A stretch of 21,842 nucleotides of DNA from Phycisphaerales bacterium UBA6054 (GTDB lineage Bacteria > Planctomycetota > Phycisphaerae > Phycisphaerales > UBA1924), in NCBI GenBank assembly GCA_002429045.1, contig DIYM01000133.1:1-21842 (forward strand), in the 5' to 3' direction. This document shows positions 15,801 to 21,842 of this stretch, piece after piece. The notes under the pieces were generated by a model. It was not told where the DNA came from. It searched no databases and saw nothing but the letters and a program-made list of their open reading frames with translations. The translations under genes were made by a program, and so were the position numbers. Every line of letters starts with the position of its first letter. The stretch's first letter is position 1.

Positions 15801-16026
15801 CTTGCCCGGGCTCGATGACGCCGGCGACACGCACGATGCGCCCGTTGTCCAGGAGGATGTCGGCCGGCCCGAGGGTGTTGCCCGGGGAGATGTGGACCGT
15901 GGCGTTGTCGAGCAGGATGCGGCTGGGATGGCTTGGCTGCATGCCGTTGGGGCGGGGCGCGAGCGGATCGGCCGCGAGCGTGACCCCGGCCGACAGCATC
16001 AGAGCGAGTGGGTAGACGTTGTTCAT
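12847..16026 (-). CDS. Secreted tandem amidohydrolase-fold protein (two domains, active site in the second)
   Basis: This 1059-aa protein has an N-terminal signal peptide (about 1-19, cleavage near LAA-DP). Domain 1 (about 34-425) has amidohydrolase landmarks (VDAEGLHVYAGFIDAY, LGTIEQGKVANLIIASDD) but lacks the HxH site, reading YVP at 99-101. A linker and beta-sandwich (about 427-525) and an acidic/Ser-rich tract (526-548) follow. Domain 2 (about 555-1000) keeps a full set: IDAHSH (H624, H626), a GIKFALGEN Lys (K708), H800/H802 in IHCHS, H828 in FQHGLE and D882 in SDSDD. It is therefore a predicted metal-dependent hydrolase with a degenerate partner domain, acting outside the cytoplasm. AAGGAG (16036-16041) is a good ribosome-binding site. 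It is the first gene of a two-gene unit with the 453-aa protein. The substrate is not known. Its C terminus is long and charged, ending in CGCNLLPRHLLGL. Confidence 0.85.
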   Translation of the reverse strand: MNNVYPLALMLSAGVTLAADPLAPRPNGMQPSHPSRILLDNATVHISPGNTLGPADILLDNGRIVRVAGVIEPGQGPAAGAKVVDAEGLHVYAGFIDAYVPVDTPAPTAGAPGTHWSALITPQRDALAGDGLPESDAKKLRALGFTAAGIAPSSGVFRGSGAVVSAAEPHDDPSLGHLPVYHADASEHLGFETSHWSSGNYPTSHMGVVAMMRQSFIDAERRAGTSNTDASCLDHIDPDALMIYDSVNPLEAMLADKVAREFGHNNVAIVGSGNEFKRLEALDTAGRAVIVPLVFPKAPDVFSVGSADATSLDDLMSWEHAPSNARYLIERGIPVSITSSKLPKSQKFWDNLEKAIDAGLPADDALAALTTAPAQLLGVSEQLGTIEQGKVANLIIASDDLFDTQADATILSLYIDGRRHHLADPEDTRFDGAWTVDVVSIDYRSRMEIQGESITFIEGTGENETTNTARKVKINENSLSFVVESAAGDDAIASAKLGPDGVLRGTTITPHQTIVEWTAIKDGPLESNEQDKEDSQSESTEPTNAPSGAPFANYTVAELPEQGVFLLTNATVWTQSDEGILENAWVLVNNGKITGVGNQGFPRIAATMIDCTGKHITPGLIDAHSHTSLFRLGVNESGQAVTSEVRIADSIDPAHINWYRQLAGGVTSALMLHGSANPIGGQSQTVKVRWGSHKPEDMHFEGAATGIKFALGENVKQSNWGDDRTTRYPQTRLGVETIMRDRFTKAAEYGLAHGIIKDTPRSGSFFSTQPPAGSRTGGTPPRDLELEALAQIIAGDRLIHCHSYRQDEILMLCRIAEDFGFTIGTFQHGLETYKVAEIVREHAIGASMFSDWWAFKVEVQDAIPYAGPINFEAGLMTSFNSDSDDLARRMNAEAGKALRYALESGIEMSPQDALDFVTLNPAKQLRIDSRVGSIEPGKDADLAVWSGNPLSSMSRCERTFVDGRQLFSLEQDQQHRERMRAERARLIARVLEKGKPEPGDADETEPDDLVDPGARTTRRSLLAQAYERALQEHIEHGTQPGDCGCNLLPRHLLGLELDN

Positions 16027-16050
16027 CGATCAAAGCTCCTTGGGTACACG

Positions 16051-16081
16051 ATCTTACCGGATCGGCGGGGTGCGGTACCAA
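16051..16081 (-). promoter_or_regulatory. Candidate promoter for the amidohydrolase operon
   Basis: On the minus strand TAAGAT (16051-16056) is a fair -10 and TTGGTA (16076-16081) a possible -35, with a 19-base spacer, slightly long. It lies 25-55 bases upstream of the ATG at 16026. The 206 bases between the divergent start codons hold no gene. Confidence 0.4.
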
Positions 16082-16232
16082 CGATCTGTGCGATCGGGCG
16101 CGATAGCAATCACTCCAAAGAAACTTGTGTTCAAATGACCGTTCGGGCTGCTCGGCCGGGGCGGTGGTTGTGTTAGGCTGCGCCCGCGGTGATTCCAGCC
16201 GCGATCGAAACCGAGCACGAAAGGGTGTGGGG

Positions 16233-19154
16233 ATGATGGACATACGGGGGGCGTGGGACCAACGAGCGGCGGTGTCCGTTTTGGTCTTGGCGGTGCTGGT
16301 CGGTTTGTTTGGGTGCGACTCGCGCCCCAGAAGAATGAAAGATCTCGGTTCGACGCATGTCGCGACCCTGTCGGTGACGTCGTGGGACGACTTCCGCGGG
16401 GACCTTTCCCCGGAGTACGATCTGACCGCGAAGGCAGCGCTCAACGAAGCGACGCCCGACACGCGGACGTTCGAGACATCGGTGCTCGACGCGGTGCGGG
16501 CGCGGCTGGGGTTCAAGCTGGCGCCCAGCGGGGTGCTGACCGAGGGGTTCGGTGCCCCAACGGCGCCGGCGGGGTCGCCCGACGGCACGCCGCCCACCCA
16601 GCCCGGCGTGACGGCGGCGGGCGACTCGATCCCCACGCCGAATCTGAGCGGTGACTCGCCGCGGCTCGGGTCGGACGGGGCGGCGTTGAACTCCAAGCTC
16701 GCTGGCGACTCCCACCTGAAGTACCTGGCTGCGACGGCGCTGTTCCAGGAGGTCAAGCTGCTCGAGCAGTACGTCCAGGACGCGGTGCAGAAGAGGGGCT
16801 ACCAGGCGTTCATCGTGCGGATGCAGATCGCGAACCAGCCGTACGCGGACGAGTGGGGGTACGACGTGTACGCGAACATCGGGTTCTTCAACGATGCCGT
16901 GGCGGCGGATGTTTCGTTCAACAGCGAGACCAGGAAGGGACTCCTAACGATCCTGGGGACTGAGAAACGCCTATTCGACACCGGTAGAAACGCGGCGGAC
17001 TTTCCGGAGAAGCTCAGGGGGAGCGAACTGAGGCTGACCAACAAGGGAGATATCAAAGCCCTCTCGAAACAGAAGGCTGGGGAGGACATCCCGGATCCGG
17101 AAAAGAAGGAACTGAGGAGTGATCTCGAAGCTTGGCGAGACCAGTTGCAGTCGTACGTGTACCGCTACCAGGCCGGGCAAGCGCAGGATACATTTAACAC
17201 CGCCGAGATGTACGAGTCGGAAGTGAGTGAGGAGTGGGAAGAAGCGTTCGATGCCCAGCATGCTGCGTCTGCTAGGAGGGGCGCCGCTCGCAGAACGGTT
17301 GAAGAGTGGACGAGGGAGAATGGTGCACGGCTGGGCCGTCCTGATCTCGACCCTGAGAGTCGGTCGAAGCTCCAATCGGATTTTGTTGCCTTGCTCGTTG
17401 AGCAATCCCAGGCCGAGCGTGCATTGGAAGAAGCGAATGTGGTCCTCGCCCAGGCTGAGTTCGAGTTGAAGGAGGCGGCGCGAAGAAGGGAAGCCGCCGA
17501 GAAGAACATGAAGCTCGCGTTCGAGTTGGCGGGTATCACGGAGTGGCAGGACGACGGCATGTCCGGATCGGCGATCGAGCAGGTCCGCGGTCTCATCCGC
17601 GAAGTCGAGGATCTGATCGTGATCGTCAACAGGGCCCTGGGTATCGGCGATTGGCGGGACAGGCTGCCGATCGCGGTGCCGCTGCTCGTGACCGATCAGG
17701 TCGAGTCGGCGTTGCTGGCCGGGCGGTACGAGGAACTGCGTCAGCTGGCGCTGGCGGTCTCGGCGGCGTACGCCGGGATCGGGGCGGACGCGAGCCTGGA
17801 GAGCATCGATCAGGCGATCTCCAAGGCGGCGGGGCGGTCGTACCGGAGCCTGTACACGGTCGGACGCCTGTCGGACAACATGCTGCGCGTGCGTCTCGCG
17901 GCGCGGCAGATCCCGGACGCGCAGAGCGACAACGGGTTCGACTACAAGACGATCGCGCGGACGCACAACGTGTCGCTGATGCTGCTGGTGCCGCGCGACA
18001 AAGATATCACGGTGGATGAATGGAAGCAGGACGTGCATGTTGCGACGCGTCTGGAGTACCGCTGGCCGGGTGATGGCGATCGGGTTGGGCCAGCGCCCGG
18101 CACGCTGAGGTACAGCACGCGGAGCAAGAATGACGCCAAGAAGTTCATCGTCAATGGCGGATACGGCGTCAAAGCCGCAGATATCCATGAGGATGAGGCG
18201 ATCCAGCTTGCAAGGCTCGCGCAGGGAAACCTATACGAGGAGTTTGTGAACAAGACTCGATCGGTCCTTACAAAGTCTGGTACATCGGGACGTACGACCA
18301 AGCTCGGAGACGAGACGGCTCGTCGCCTGTACATGGATCTCCAGGTCGCCAAGCTTGGGATCGATTTCGATGGCACGAGTTTCCAGGTGTCGATGCGTCA
18401 ACCGACCGTTCCGAGCTTCGGGCCGCCGGTTGGCACGCTGGCGGTCGCGTCGTTGGTTGACAACGGGACGACCACCGAGGCGATCATCAACGGTGTGAAA
18501 GGTCTGGACCCGAAGCGGGTGTACGCGACCTGGGACGGGTTCAGGATCGCGGGCCGTCCTTCGGCGATGGTGTTGTCATCTCTGGACGCGAAGCTCCGCG
18601 GGCCGTCGCAGCTCGTGGTCTCGTTCCCATCGCTGATCAAGCTGGGGTCGATCAAGAAGGGGTCATCGCTCGCCTCGGGCGGGTTGGGGATGTTGGAACT
18701 GCATCACCCGGGGGCGCTGAACCAGCGGGCGACGGTGACCAGCTTCCTGGCTTCGGGGGCCCCGGCGCCCGCCGTGCCGAAGCCGTCGCTTGGGATCAAC
18801 GTGTCGCCGGTCGTCGGGCGTCCGGTGTCGCCGGCGACCACGGTGAACCTGCAGGTGATGTTCGACCTGAAGGGCACGCCTGGCAAACCGGCGAACCCGG
18901 CAGACGCCGCGGCGAAGAAGACCCACTTCGTCGTTGAGATCTCCGGCAACGGTGTTCAGGTCAAGAGCATCAGCGGCGCGAACGCCGTCGAGCGGTTAGG
19001 TCTGAACCGGTTCGTGGTGTACGCGAGCGGGCGGGTGAACTTCGAGCTCGAGAACCTGCCGGGCAGCGGCCAGAGCTTCGAGATCAAGCCCGTGGTGATC
19101 CCGAAGGGCACGCTCGCGCCGGGCCCAGCGACGAAGACGATCACGGTCCGGTAG
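16233..19154 (+). CDS. Large lipoprotein of unknown function with coiled-coil segment
   Basis: The 973-aa protein starts at ATG 16233 (16236 is also possible), after AAAGGGTGTGGGG. Residues 1-28 form a lipoprotein signal ending LVGLFGC (C28), so it is probably anchored at a membrane. The mature region opens with a Thr/Ser-rich segment (SVTSWDDFRGDLSPEYDLTAKAAL), then a Pro/Gly linker (about 95-140), a domain with YLAATALFQEVKLLEQYVQDAVQKRGYQAF, a long charged coiled coil (about 295-435), a helical domain, and C-terminal beta-rich Ig-like modules (about 740-870 and 890-973). I recognise no enzyme motif. The frame is open to 16125 but the signal peptide favours 16233. Two stretches within it, 16930-17540 and 18000-18410, have clearly lower GC and more AAG/AGG codons than the rest. 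It could be an envelope or attachment scaffold; the function is unknown. Confidence 0.75.
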   Translation: MMDIRGAWDQRAAVSVLVLAVLVGLFGCDSRPRRMKDLGSTHVATLSVTSWDDFRGDLSPEYDLTAKAALNEATPDTRTFETSVLDAVRARLGFKLAPSGVLTEGFGAPTAPAGSPDGTPPTQPGVTAAGDSIPTPNLSGDSPRLGSDGAALNSKLAGDSHLKYLAATALFQEVKLLEQYVQDAVQKRGYQAFIVRMQIANQPYADEWGYDVYANIGFFNDAVAADVSFNSETRKGLLTILGTEKRLFDTGRNAADFPEKLRGSELRLTNKGDIKALSKQKAGEDIPDPEKKELRSDLEAWRDQLQSYVYRYQAGQAQDTFNTAEMYESEVSEEWEEAFDAQHAASARRGAARRTVEEWTRENGARLGRPDLDPESRSKLQSDFVALLVEQSQAERALEEANVVLAQAEFELKEAARRREAAEKNMKLAFELAGITEWQDDGMSGSAIEQVRGLIREVEDLIVIVNRALGIGDWRDRLPIAVPLLVTDQVESALLAGRYEELRQLALAVSAAYAGIGADASLESIDQAISKAAGRSYRSLYTVGRLSDNMLRVRLAARQIPDAQSDNGFDYKTIARTHNVSLMLLVPRDKDITVDEWKQDVHVATRLEYRWPGDGDRVGPAPGTLRYSTRSKNDAKKFIVNGGYGVKAADIHEDEAIQLARLAQGNLYEEFVNKTRSVLTKSGTSGRTTKLGDETARRLYMDLQVAKLGIDFDGTSFQVSMRQPTVPSFGPPVGTLAVASLVDNGTTTEAIINGVKGLDPKRVYATWDGFRIAGRPSAMVLSSLDAKLRGPSQLVVSFPSLIKLGSIKKGSSLASGGLGMLELHHPGALNQRATVTSFLASGAPAPAVPKPSLGINVSPVVGRPVSPATTVNLQVMFDLKGTPGKPANPADAAAKKTHFVVEISGNGVQVKSISGANAVERLGLNRFVVYASGRVNFELENLPGSGQSFEIKPVVIPKGTLAPGPATKTITVR

Positions 19155-19166
19155 CGGGCGCATAGC

Positions 19167-19195
19167 GCGGGCTCGGCCGATCGTGCCGGGCCCGC
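19167..19195 (+). terminator. Terminator-like stem without T tract
   Basis: GCGGGCTCGGC (19167-19177) pairs with GCCGGGCCCGC (19185-19195) with one wobble and a 7-nt loop, shortly after the lipoprotein stop (19154) and before the end of the convergent gene at 19245. There is no T tract, so it would be weak, or Rho-assisted. Confidence 0.4.
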
Positions 19196-19244
19196 AGGGC
19201 GGATGGGGGGGCCTCTTCGCTCACGCGGGCGGGCGGCTGCTCGT

Positions 19245-19916
19245 TCAGCGCCGGCGGCGAGCCGCACCGACTGCGGCCAGCGCGATCAGCGCGCCCGTCC
19301 CGGGTGCCGGGACCACCTCGACCACGATCGCCGAGCGGGCCGCGATCGCCCCGTCGAGATCGCGGACGACGAGTTCGATGTCGTACTCACCGGGCCGGTT
19401 CGCGTCGAAGGGCGGGGCGCCGAACTGGGGGAGCTGCCAGAACGCGGCGCCGATGTTCTGGCTCGACGCGACGCTCGCGAGACCGAGCCCGTCGAGGAAC
19501 GTGTTCGCGTCGAACGTGAAGAACTCGCTCGCGTCGGCGGCGGGGTCGAAGTCGACCCTGAGATCGACATCCCAATCGCGCAGCCTGCTGGGCAGGATCA
19601 CGGCCCAGTTGATGTTCCACGCGGCGTTGACCGAGGGCGTCGGGTCGGCGGGCGAGGTCGGCGCGTTGCCGATCGGCGCGAAGTATCGCTCGTCGCTGTT
19701 GTCCAGCCCGTCGCCGAACCGCTCGAAGGCCTGCAGCCCGGCCTCGATCCGCAGCGACTCGTTGCGGGCGATCGCGAAGTTCTCGTTCGGGAAGCTGGCG
19801 AGCGGGAAGCTCAGCCCCTGGAAGCCGCGGAACGAGGCGTCGTACGCGACGGTGAAGGGGTCGGCGGCGGCGGGCTGGGCCGCGAGGACGGTCAGTGCGG
19901 TGGCGAGGGAACGCAT
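19245..19916 (-). CDS. Secreted protein with PEP-CTERM-like sorting tail
   Basis: The 223-aa protein has an N-terminal signal peptide (about 1-18, cleavage near AAA-DP) and a C-terminal sorting tail: VPAPGTGALIALAAVG (about 204-219) followed by the basic run ARRRR. This is the PEP-CTERM architecture (PxP or PEP motif, membrane helix, basic end), with PAPG in place of PEP. Such proteins are delivered to the surface or matrix by exosortase. The middle is beta-rich, with FRGFQGLSFPLASFPNENF and INWAVILPSRLRDWDVDLRVDF; no catalytic motif is seen. CAGGAG lies 9 bases before the ATG. No exosortase is in the window. It converges with the large lipoprotein and diverges from the phosphofructokinase. 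Its role is probably extracellular and structural. Confidence 0.8.
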   Translation of the reverse strand: MRSLATALTVLAAQPAAADPFTVAYDASFRGFQGLSFPLASFPNENFAIARNESLRIEAGLQAFERFGDGLDNSDERYFAPIGNAPTSPADPTPSVNAAWNINWAVILPSRLRDWDVDLRVDFDPAADASEFFTFDANTFLDGLGLASVASSQNIGAAFWQLPQFGAPPFDANRPGEYDIELVVRDLDGAIAARSAIVVEVVPAPGTGALIALAAVGAARRRR

Positions 19917-20072
19917 GGGTCCGGGCTCCTGGCTATTGGGTCCCGTTGAACGTACCCCGGGTTCTGCGAGGGGGCCCGCGGATGTCCGGTATTTCCGCGT
20001 GACGCGGGACGGGTCGGCCTACCGTCGTCGCTGCGGGCGGTGTGCCCGACGCATCGAGTCTGGAGGCGCATC

Positions 20073-21332
20073 GTGGCTGAGTTGATCCCAGGGAACGCGG
20101 TTATCGGGCAGTCGGGCGGGCCGACGGCGGTCATCAACGAGTCGCTGGTGGGTGTGGTCGAGGGCTTGCACGCCCACGCGCAGGCGGGCGGACCGTCCTC
20201 GCCGATCAAGAGGATCCTCGGGATGCGTCACGGCGTGTCCGGCCTGACCAGGGGCGATTTCCACGACCTGACGGACCTGCACCGCGACAAGCTCCAGCTG
20301 ATCGCGAGGACCCCCTCGGCGGCGTTGGGATCGACGCGCGACAAGCCCGACTCGGCGTATTGCGAGCGGATCTTCGAGGCGTGCAAGAAGCACGACATCC
20401 GCTATTTCTTTTACATCGGCGGCAACGACTCGTCGGACACGTGCCGCATCGTGAACGAGCTGTCGAACCAGGGCGGCTACGAGCTGCGGTGCTTCCACGT
20501 GCCCAAGACTGTGGACAACGACCTGGTCGAGAACGACCACACGCCCGGCTTCGCGAGCGCCGCCCGGTTCGTCGCCAAGGCCTGCATGGCCGACTTCCTG
20601 GACAACATCTCGCTCCCGGGCATCAAGATCAACGTGATCATGGGGCGGCACGCGGGCTTCCTGACGGCGGCCAGCGCGCTGGCGCGGCGGGACGACCGCA
20701 TGCGCCACGAGGGCCCGACCACCGACGGGCCGCAGCTGATCTACCTGCCCGAGGTCCCGTTCGACCTGGACCGGTTCAGCCAGGACGTCGCCGAGTTGTA
20801 CGAGAAGAAGGGGCGGGTCCACATCGCGGTGTCCGAGGGCATCAGCGACGCGCAGGGCAACGCGATCGCGGCGACGCTCATCCAGGACGGGCAGACCGAC
20901 GCGCACGGCAACGTGCAGCTCTCGGGATCGGGCGCGCTGGGCGATGCGCTCTCGAACCATCTCAAGAAGGTGCTCACGCCCGCGGGCGGCAAGCCGCCGC
21001 GTGTGCGGGCGGACACGTTCGGGTACGTGCAGCGGTGCTTCCCGGATCAGTCGGTGATCGATCAGCGCGAGGCTCGCGGGACCGGGCGGTACGCCGCCAA
21101 GCTCGCGGCCAGCGGTGACATCGACGGTTCGGTGACCATCAAACGCGTCCACCCGCTCGGCAGCGGGCAGCCCTACGCGGCCAAGTACGAGCGTGTGGAC
21201 CTTGAAGCGATCGCCGCCAAGACGCGGCACATGCCGACCGAGTTCATCGAGGGGCACAGCAACGTGTCGCGCGCGTTCCTCGAGTACTGCCGCCCGCTGG
21301 TCGGGGAGTTGCCGCTGTTCGATCGGCTTTGA
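20073..21332 (+). CDS. pfp: PPi-dependent 6-phosphofructokinase (diphosphate--fructose-6-phosphate 1-phosphotransferase type)
   Basis: A 419-aa enzyme of the PfkA superfamily, predicted to convert fructose 6-phosphate to fructose 1,6-bisphosphate reversibly, using pyrophosphate (EC 2.7.1.90). Motifs: GQSGGPTAVIN (12-22, phosphoryl donor loop), GGNDSSDT (116-123), PKTVDND (144-150, with the catalytic Asp), and MGRHAGFL (190-197). ATP enzymes read GGDG and PGT at the second and third sites; here Asp119 follows Asn118 and Lys145 replaces Gly, the pairing that favours PPi over ATP. GTG 20073 is chosen over an upstream in-frame TGC-rich extension from 20040 because GGAGG (20062-20066) has ideal spacing. 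It converges on the zinc-ribbon gene 25 bases downstream, with no clear terminator between. The donor call is inferred from motifs, not shown. Confidence 0.9.
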   Translation: MAELIPGNAVIGQSGGPTAVINESLVGVVEGLHAHAQAGGPSSPIKRILGMRHGVSGLTRGDFHDLTDLHRDKLQLIARTPSAALGSTRDKPDSAYCERIFEACKKHDIRYFFYIGGNDSSDTCRIVNELSNQGGYELRCFHVPKTVDNDLVENDHTPGFASAARFVAKACMADFLDNISLPGIKINVIMGRHAGFLTAASALARRDDRMRHEGPTTDGPQLIYLPEVPFDLDRFSQDVAELYEKKGRVHIAVSEGISDAQGNAIAATLIQDGQTDAHGNVQLSGSGALGDALSNHLKKVLTPAGGKPPRVRADTFGYVQRCFPDQSVIDQREARGTGRYAAKLAASGDIDGSVTIKRVHPLGSGQPYAAKYERVDLEAIAAKTRHMPTEFIEGHSNVSRAFLEYCRPLVGELPLFDRL

Positions 21333-21357
21333 AGCCGGCATGGCGGTCGGCCGTGTG

Positions 21358-21842
21358 TCAGAGCCAGTAGTCGTAGATGATGAGCAGCAGTGCGGCGCTG
21401 GTCAGCGCGGCGTTGATCATGGCGACACCCGCGATGATCGCGAGGCGTCGGGCGATCGCGCCGGGATCCTTGGTCCAGATGCAGATCAGCCTGAACGTCG
21501 CCGCGTGCAGGAGGACCGTGACGAGCGCCGCGCCCAGCATGCCCCACTCGTACCAGGGCCCGAAGTTCCAGGATCCGCTGATCCCCTCGCTGGTGAATCG
21601 GAGCGATGCGATGAACCCGACGAGCGTGCCCATCGCCGCGATCACTCCGAGCGTCACGAGTTTGAGACGCTTGGGCAGGCGGATCGCGTCGGAGACGACG
21701 ATCGGGTGGCGGCACTCCGGGCATTTCGCGCCGATCCCGTCGCGCCGGTTGTAGCCGCAGGCGGGGCAGGGAACGTCGCGACCCCGAAGGTAGAGGGCGG
21801 CCAGTTCGTCGGGCGTGGCCGGGGCTGGGGCTGGGGCTGGGG
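21358..21842 (-). CDS. Zinc-ribbon membrane protein, planctomycete type (5' end outside window)
   Basis: The frame is open to the right edge, so only the last ~160 residues are seen. In order: a Pro-Ala repeat (PAPAPAPA), TPDELAALYLRGRDV, a CPACGYNRRDG-x4-KCPEC zinc ribbon (two CxxC knuckles), then three membrane segments (near VTLGVIAAMGTLVGFIASL, GMLGAALVTVLLHAATF and IAGVAMINAALTSAALLLIIYDYWL) and a C terminus ending DYWL. CPxCGYxxR ribbons at the head of small membrane proteins are common in planctomycetes and of unknown function. A GTG at 21655-21657 could be mistaken for the start, but the ribbon lies upstream in the same frame. It is convergent with the phosphofructokinase. No partner gene is visible, and no function is proposed. 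Confidence 0.75.
   Translation of the reverse strand, partial: PAPAPAPATPDELAALYLRGRDVPCPACGYNRRDGIGAKCPECRHPIVVSDAIRLPKRLKLVTLGVIAAMGTLVGFIASLRFTSEGISGSWNFGPWYEWGMLGAALVTVLLHAATFRLICIWTKDPGAIARRLAIIAGVAMINAALTSAALLLIIYDYWL
21821..21842. repeat. GGGGCT hexanucleotide repeat, reaching the window edge
   Basis: Three full GGGGCT units (21821-21838) and a partial fourth fill the last 22 bases and probably continue outside. On the minus strand they encode the Pro-Ala repeat of the zinc-ribbon protein. Such a tract is prone to length change by slippage, in steps of two residues. Confidence 0.8.

Noticed and set aside
10841..16756. Open minus-strand frame of about 1970 codons
   Set aside because: It overlaps clear genes on both strands and its product is an Arg/Pro/His-rich run without domains, as expected from the antisense or shifted reading of GC-rich genes; only the stretches belonging to the secreted proteins in another frame are real.

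Overview
The window is about 21.8 kb of GC-rich bacterial chromosome, probably from a planctomycete of the Phycisphaerae type. This is inferred from gene content, because no rRNA or other phylogenetic marker is present. The clues are a PEP-CTERM-like secreted protein, a CPxCGY zinc-ribbon membrane protein, large secreted amidohydrolase-fold proteins, a PPi-type phosphofructokinase, and several short proteins and lipoproteins of a planctomycete flavour. The housekeeping genes mostly have weak ribosome-binding sites.

Layout, left to right. (1) 2-289: the C-terminal end of an NAD-dependent epimerase/reductase, then a non-coding stretch with a UUCG-capped hairpin and a strong bidirectional terminator. 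(2) 537-3412, minus strand: a probable operon of a small three-helix membrane protein, a pterin synthase-fold enzyme and polyphosphate kinase 1. The pterin enzyme lacks the usual catalytic Cys and carries an ExxHGH motif, which points to a PTPS-III folate-bypass enzyme rather than QueD. (3) 3481-5353, plus strand: a phosphohexomutase (GlmM/ManB type) and a small beta-rich protein that ends at a clear terminator.

(4) 5621-10812, plus strand: a compact set of virion-assembly genes. It holds a portal split into two frames, a scaffold-like coiled coil, an SU10/DUF5309-type major capsid protein, a head-tail connector-like protein, two small virion or tail candidates and a holin-like membrane protein with a Cys cluster. 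A lipoprotein at 10825-11352 follows. Every gene of the set through 10522 has a strong purine-rich ribosome-binding site. I see no terminase, integrase, tape measure, lysin or attachment site, and housekeeping genes flank both sides. The set looks like a domesticated capsid or gene-transfer-agent-like locus, or a decaying prophage remnant. It is the best candidate here for an undescribed system.

(5) 11455-16026, minus strand: two Sec-exported amidohydrolase-fold proteins in tandem, one of 453 aa and one a two-domain fusion of 1059 aa. Only the C-terminal domain of the large protein keeps the metal-binding residues. (6) 16233-19154, plus strand: a large lipoprotein of unknown function (973 aa) with lower-GC patches. 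(7) 19245-19916, minus strand: a secreted protein with a PEP-CTERM-like tail. (8) 20073-21332, plus strand: a PPi-type 6-phosphofructokinase. (9) 21358 to the right edge, minus strand: a zinc-ribbon membrane protein cut off by the window, whose visible N-terminal end is encoded by a GGGGCT repeat.

No tRNA, rRNA, CRISPR array or insertion sequence was seen.
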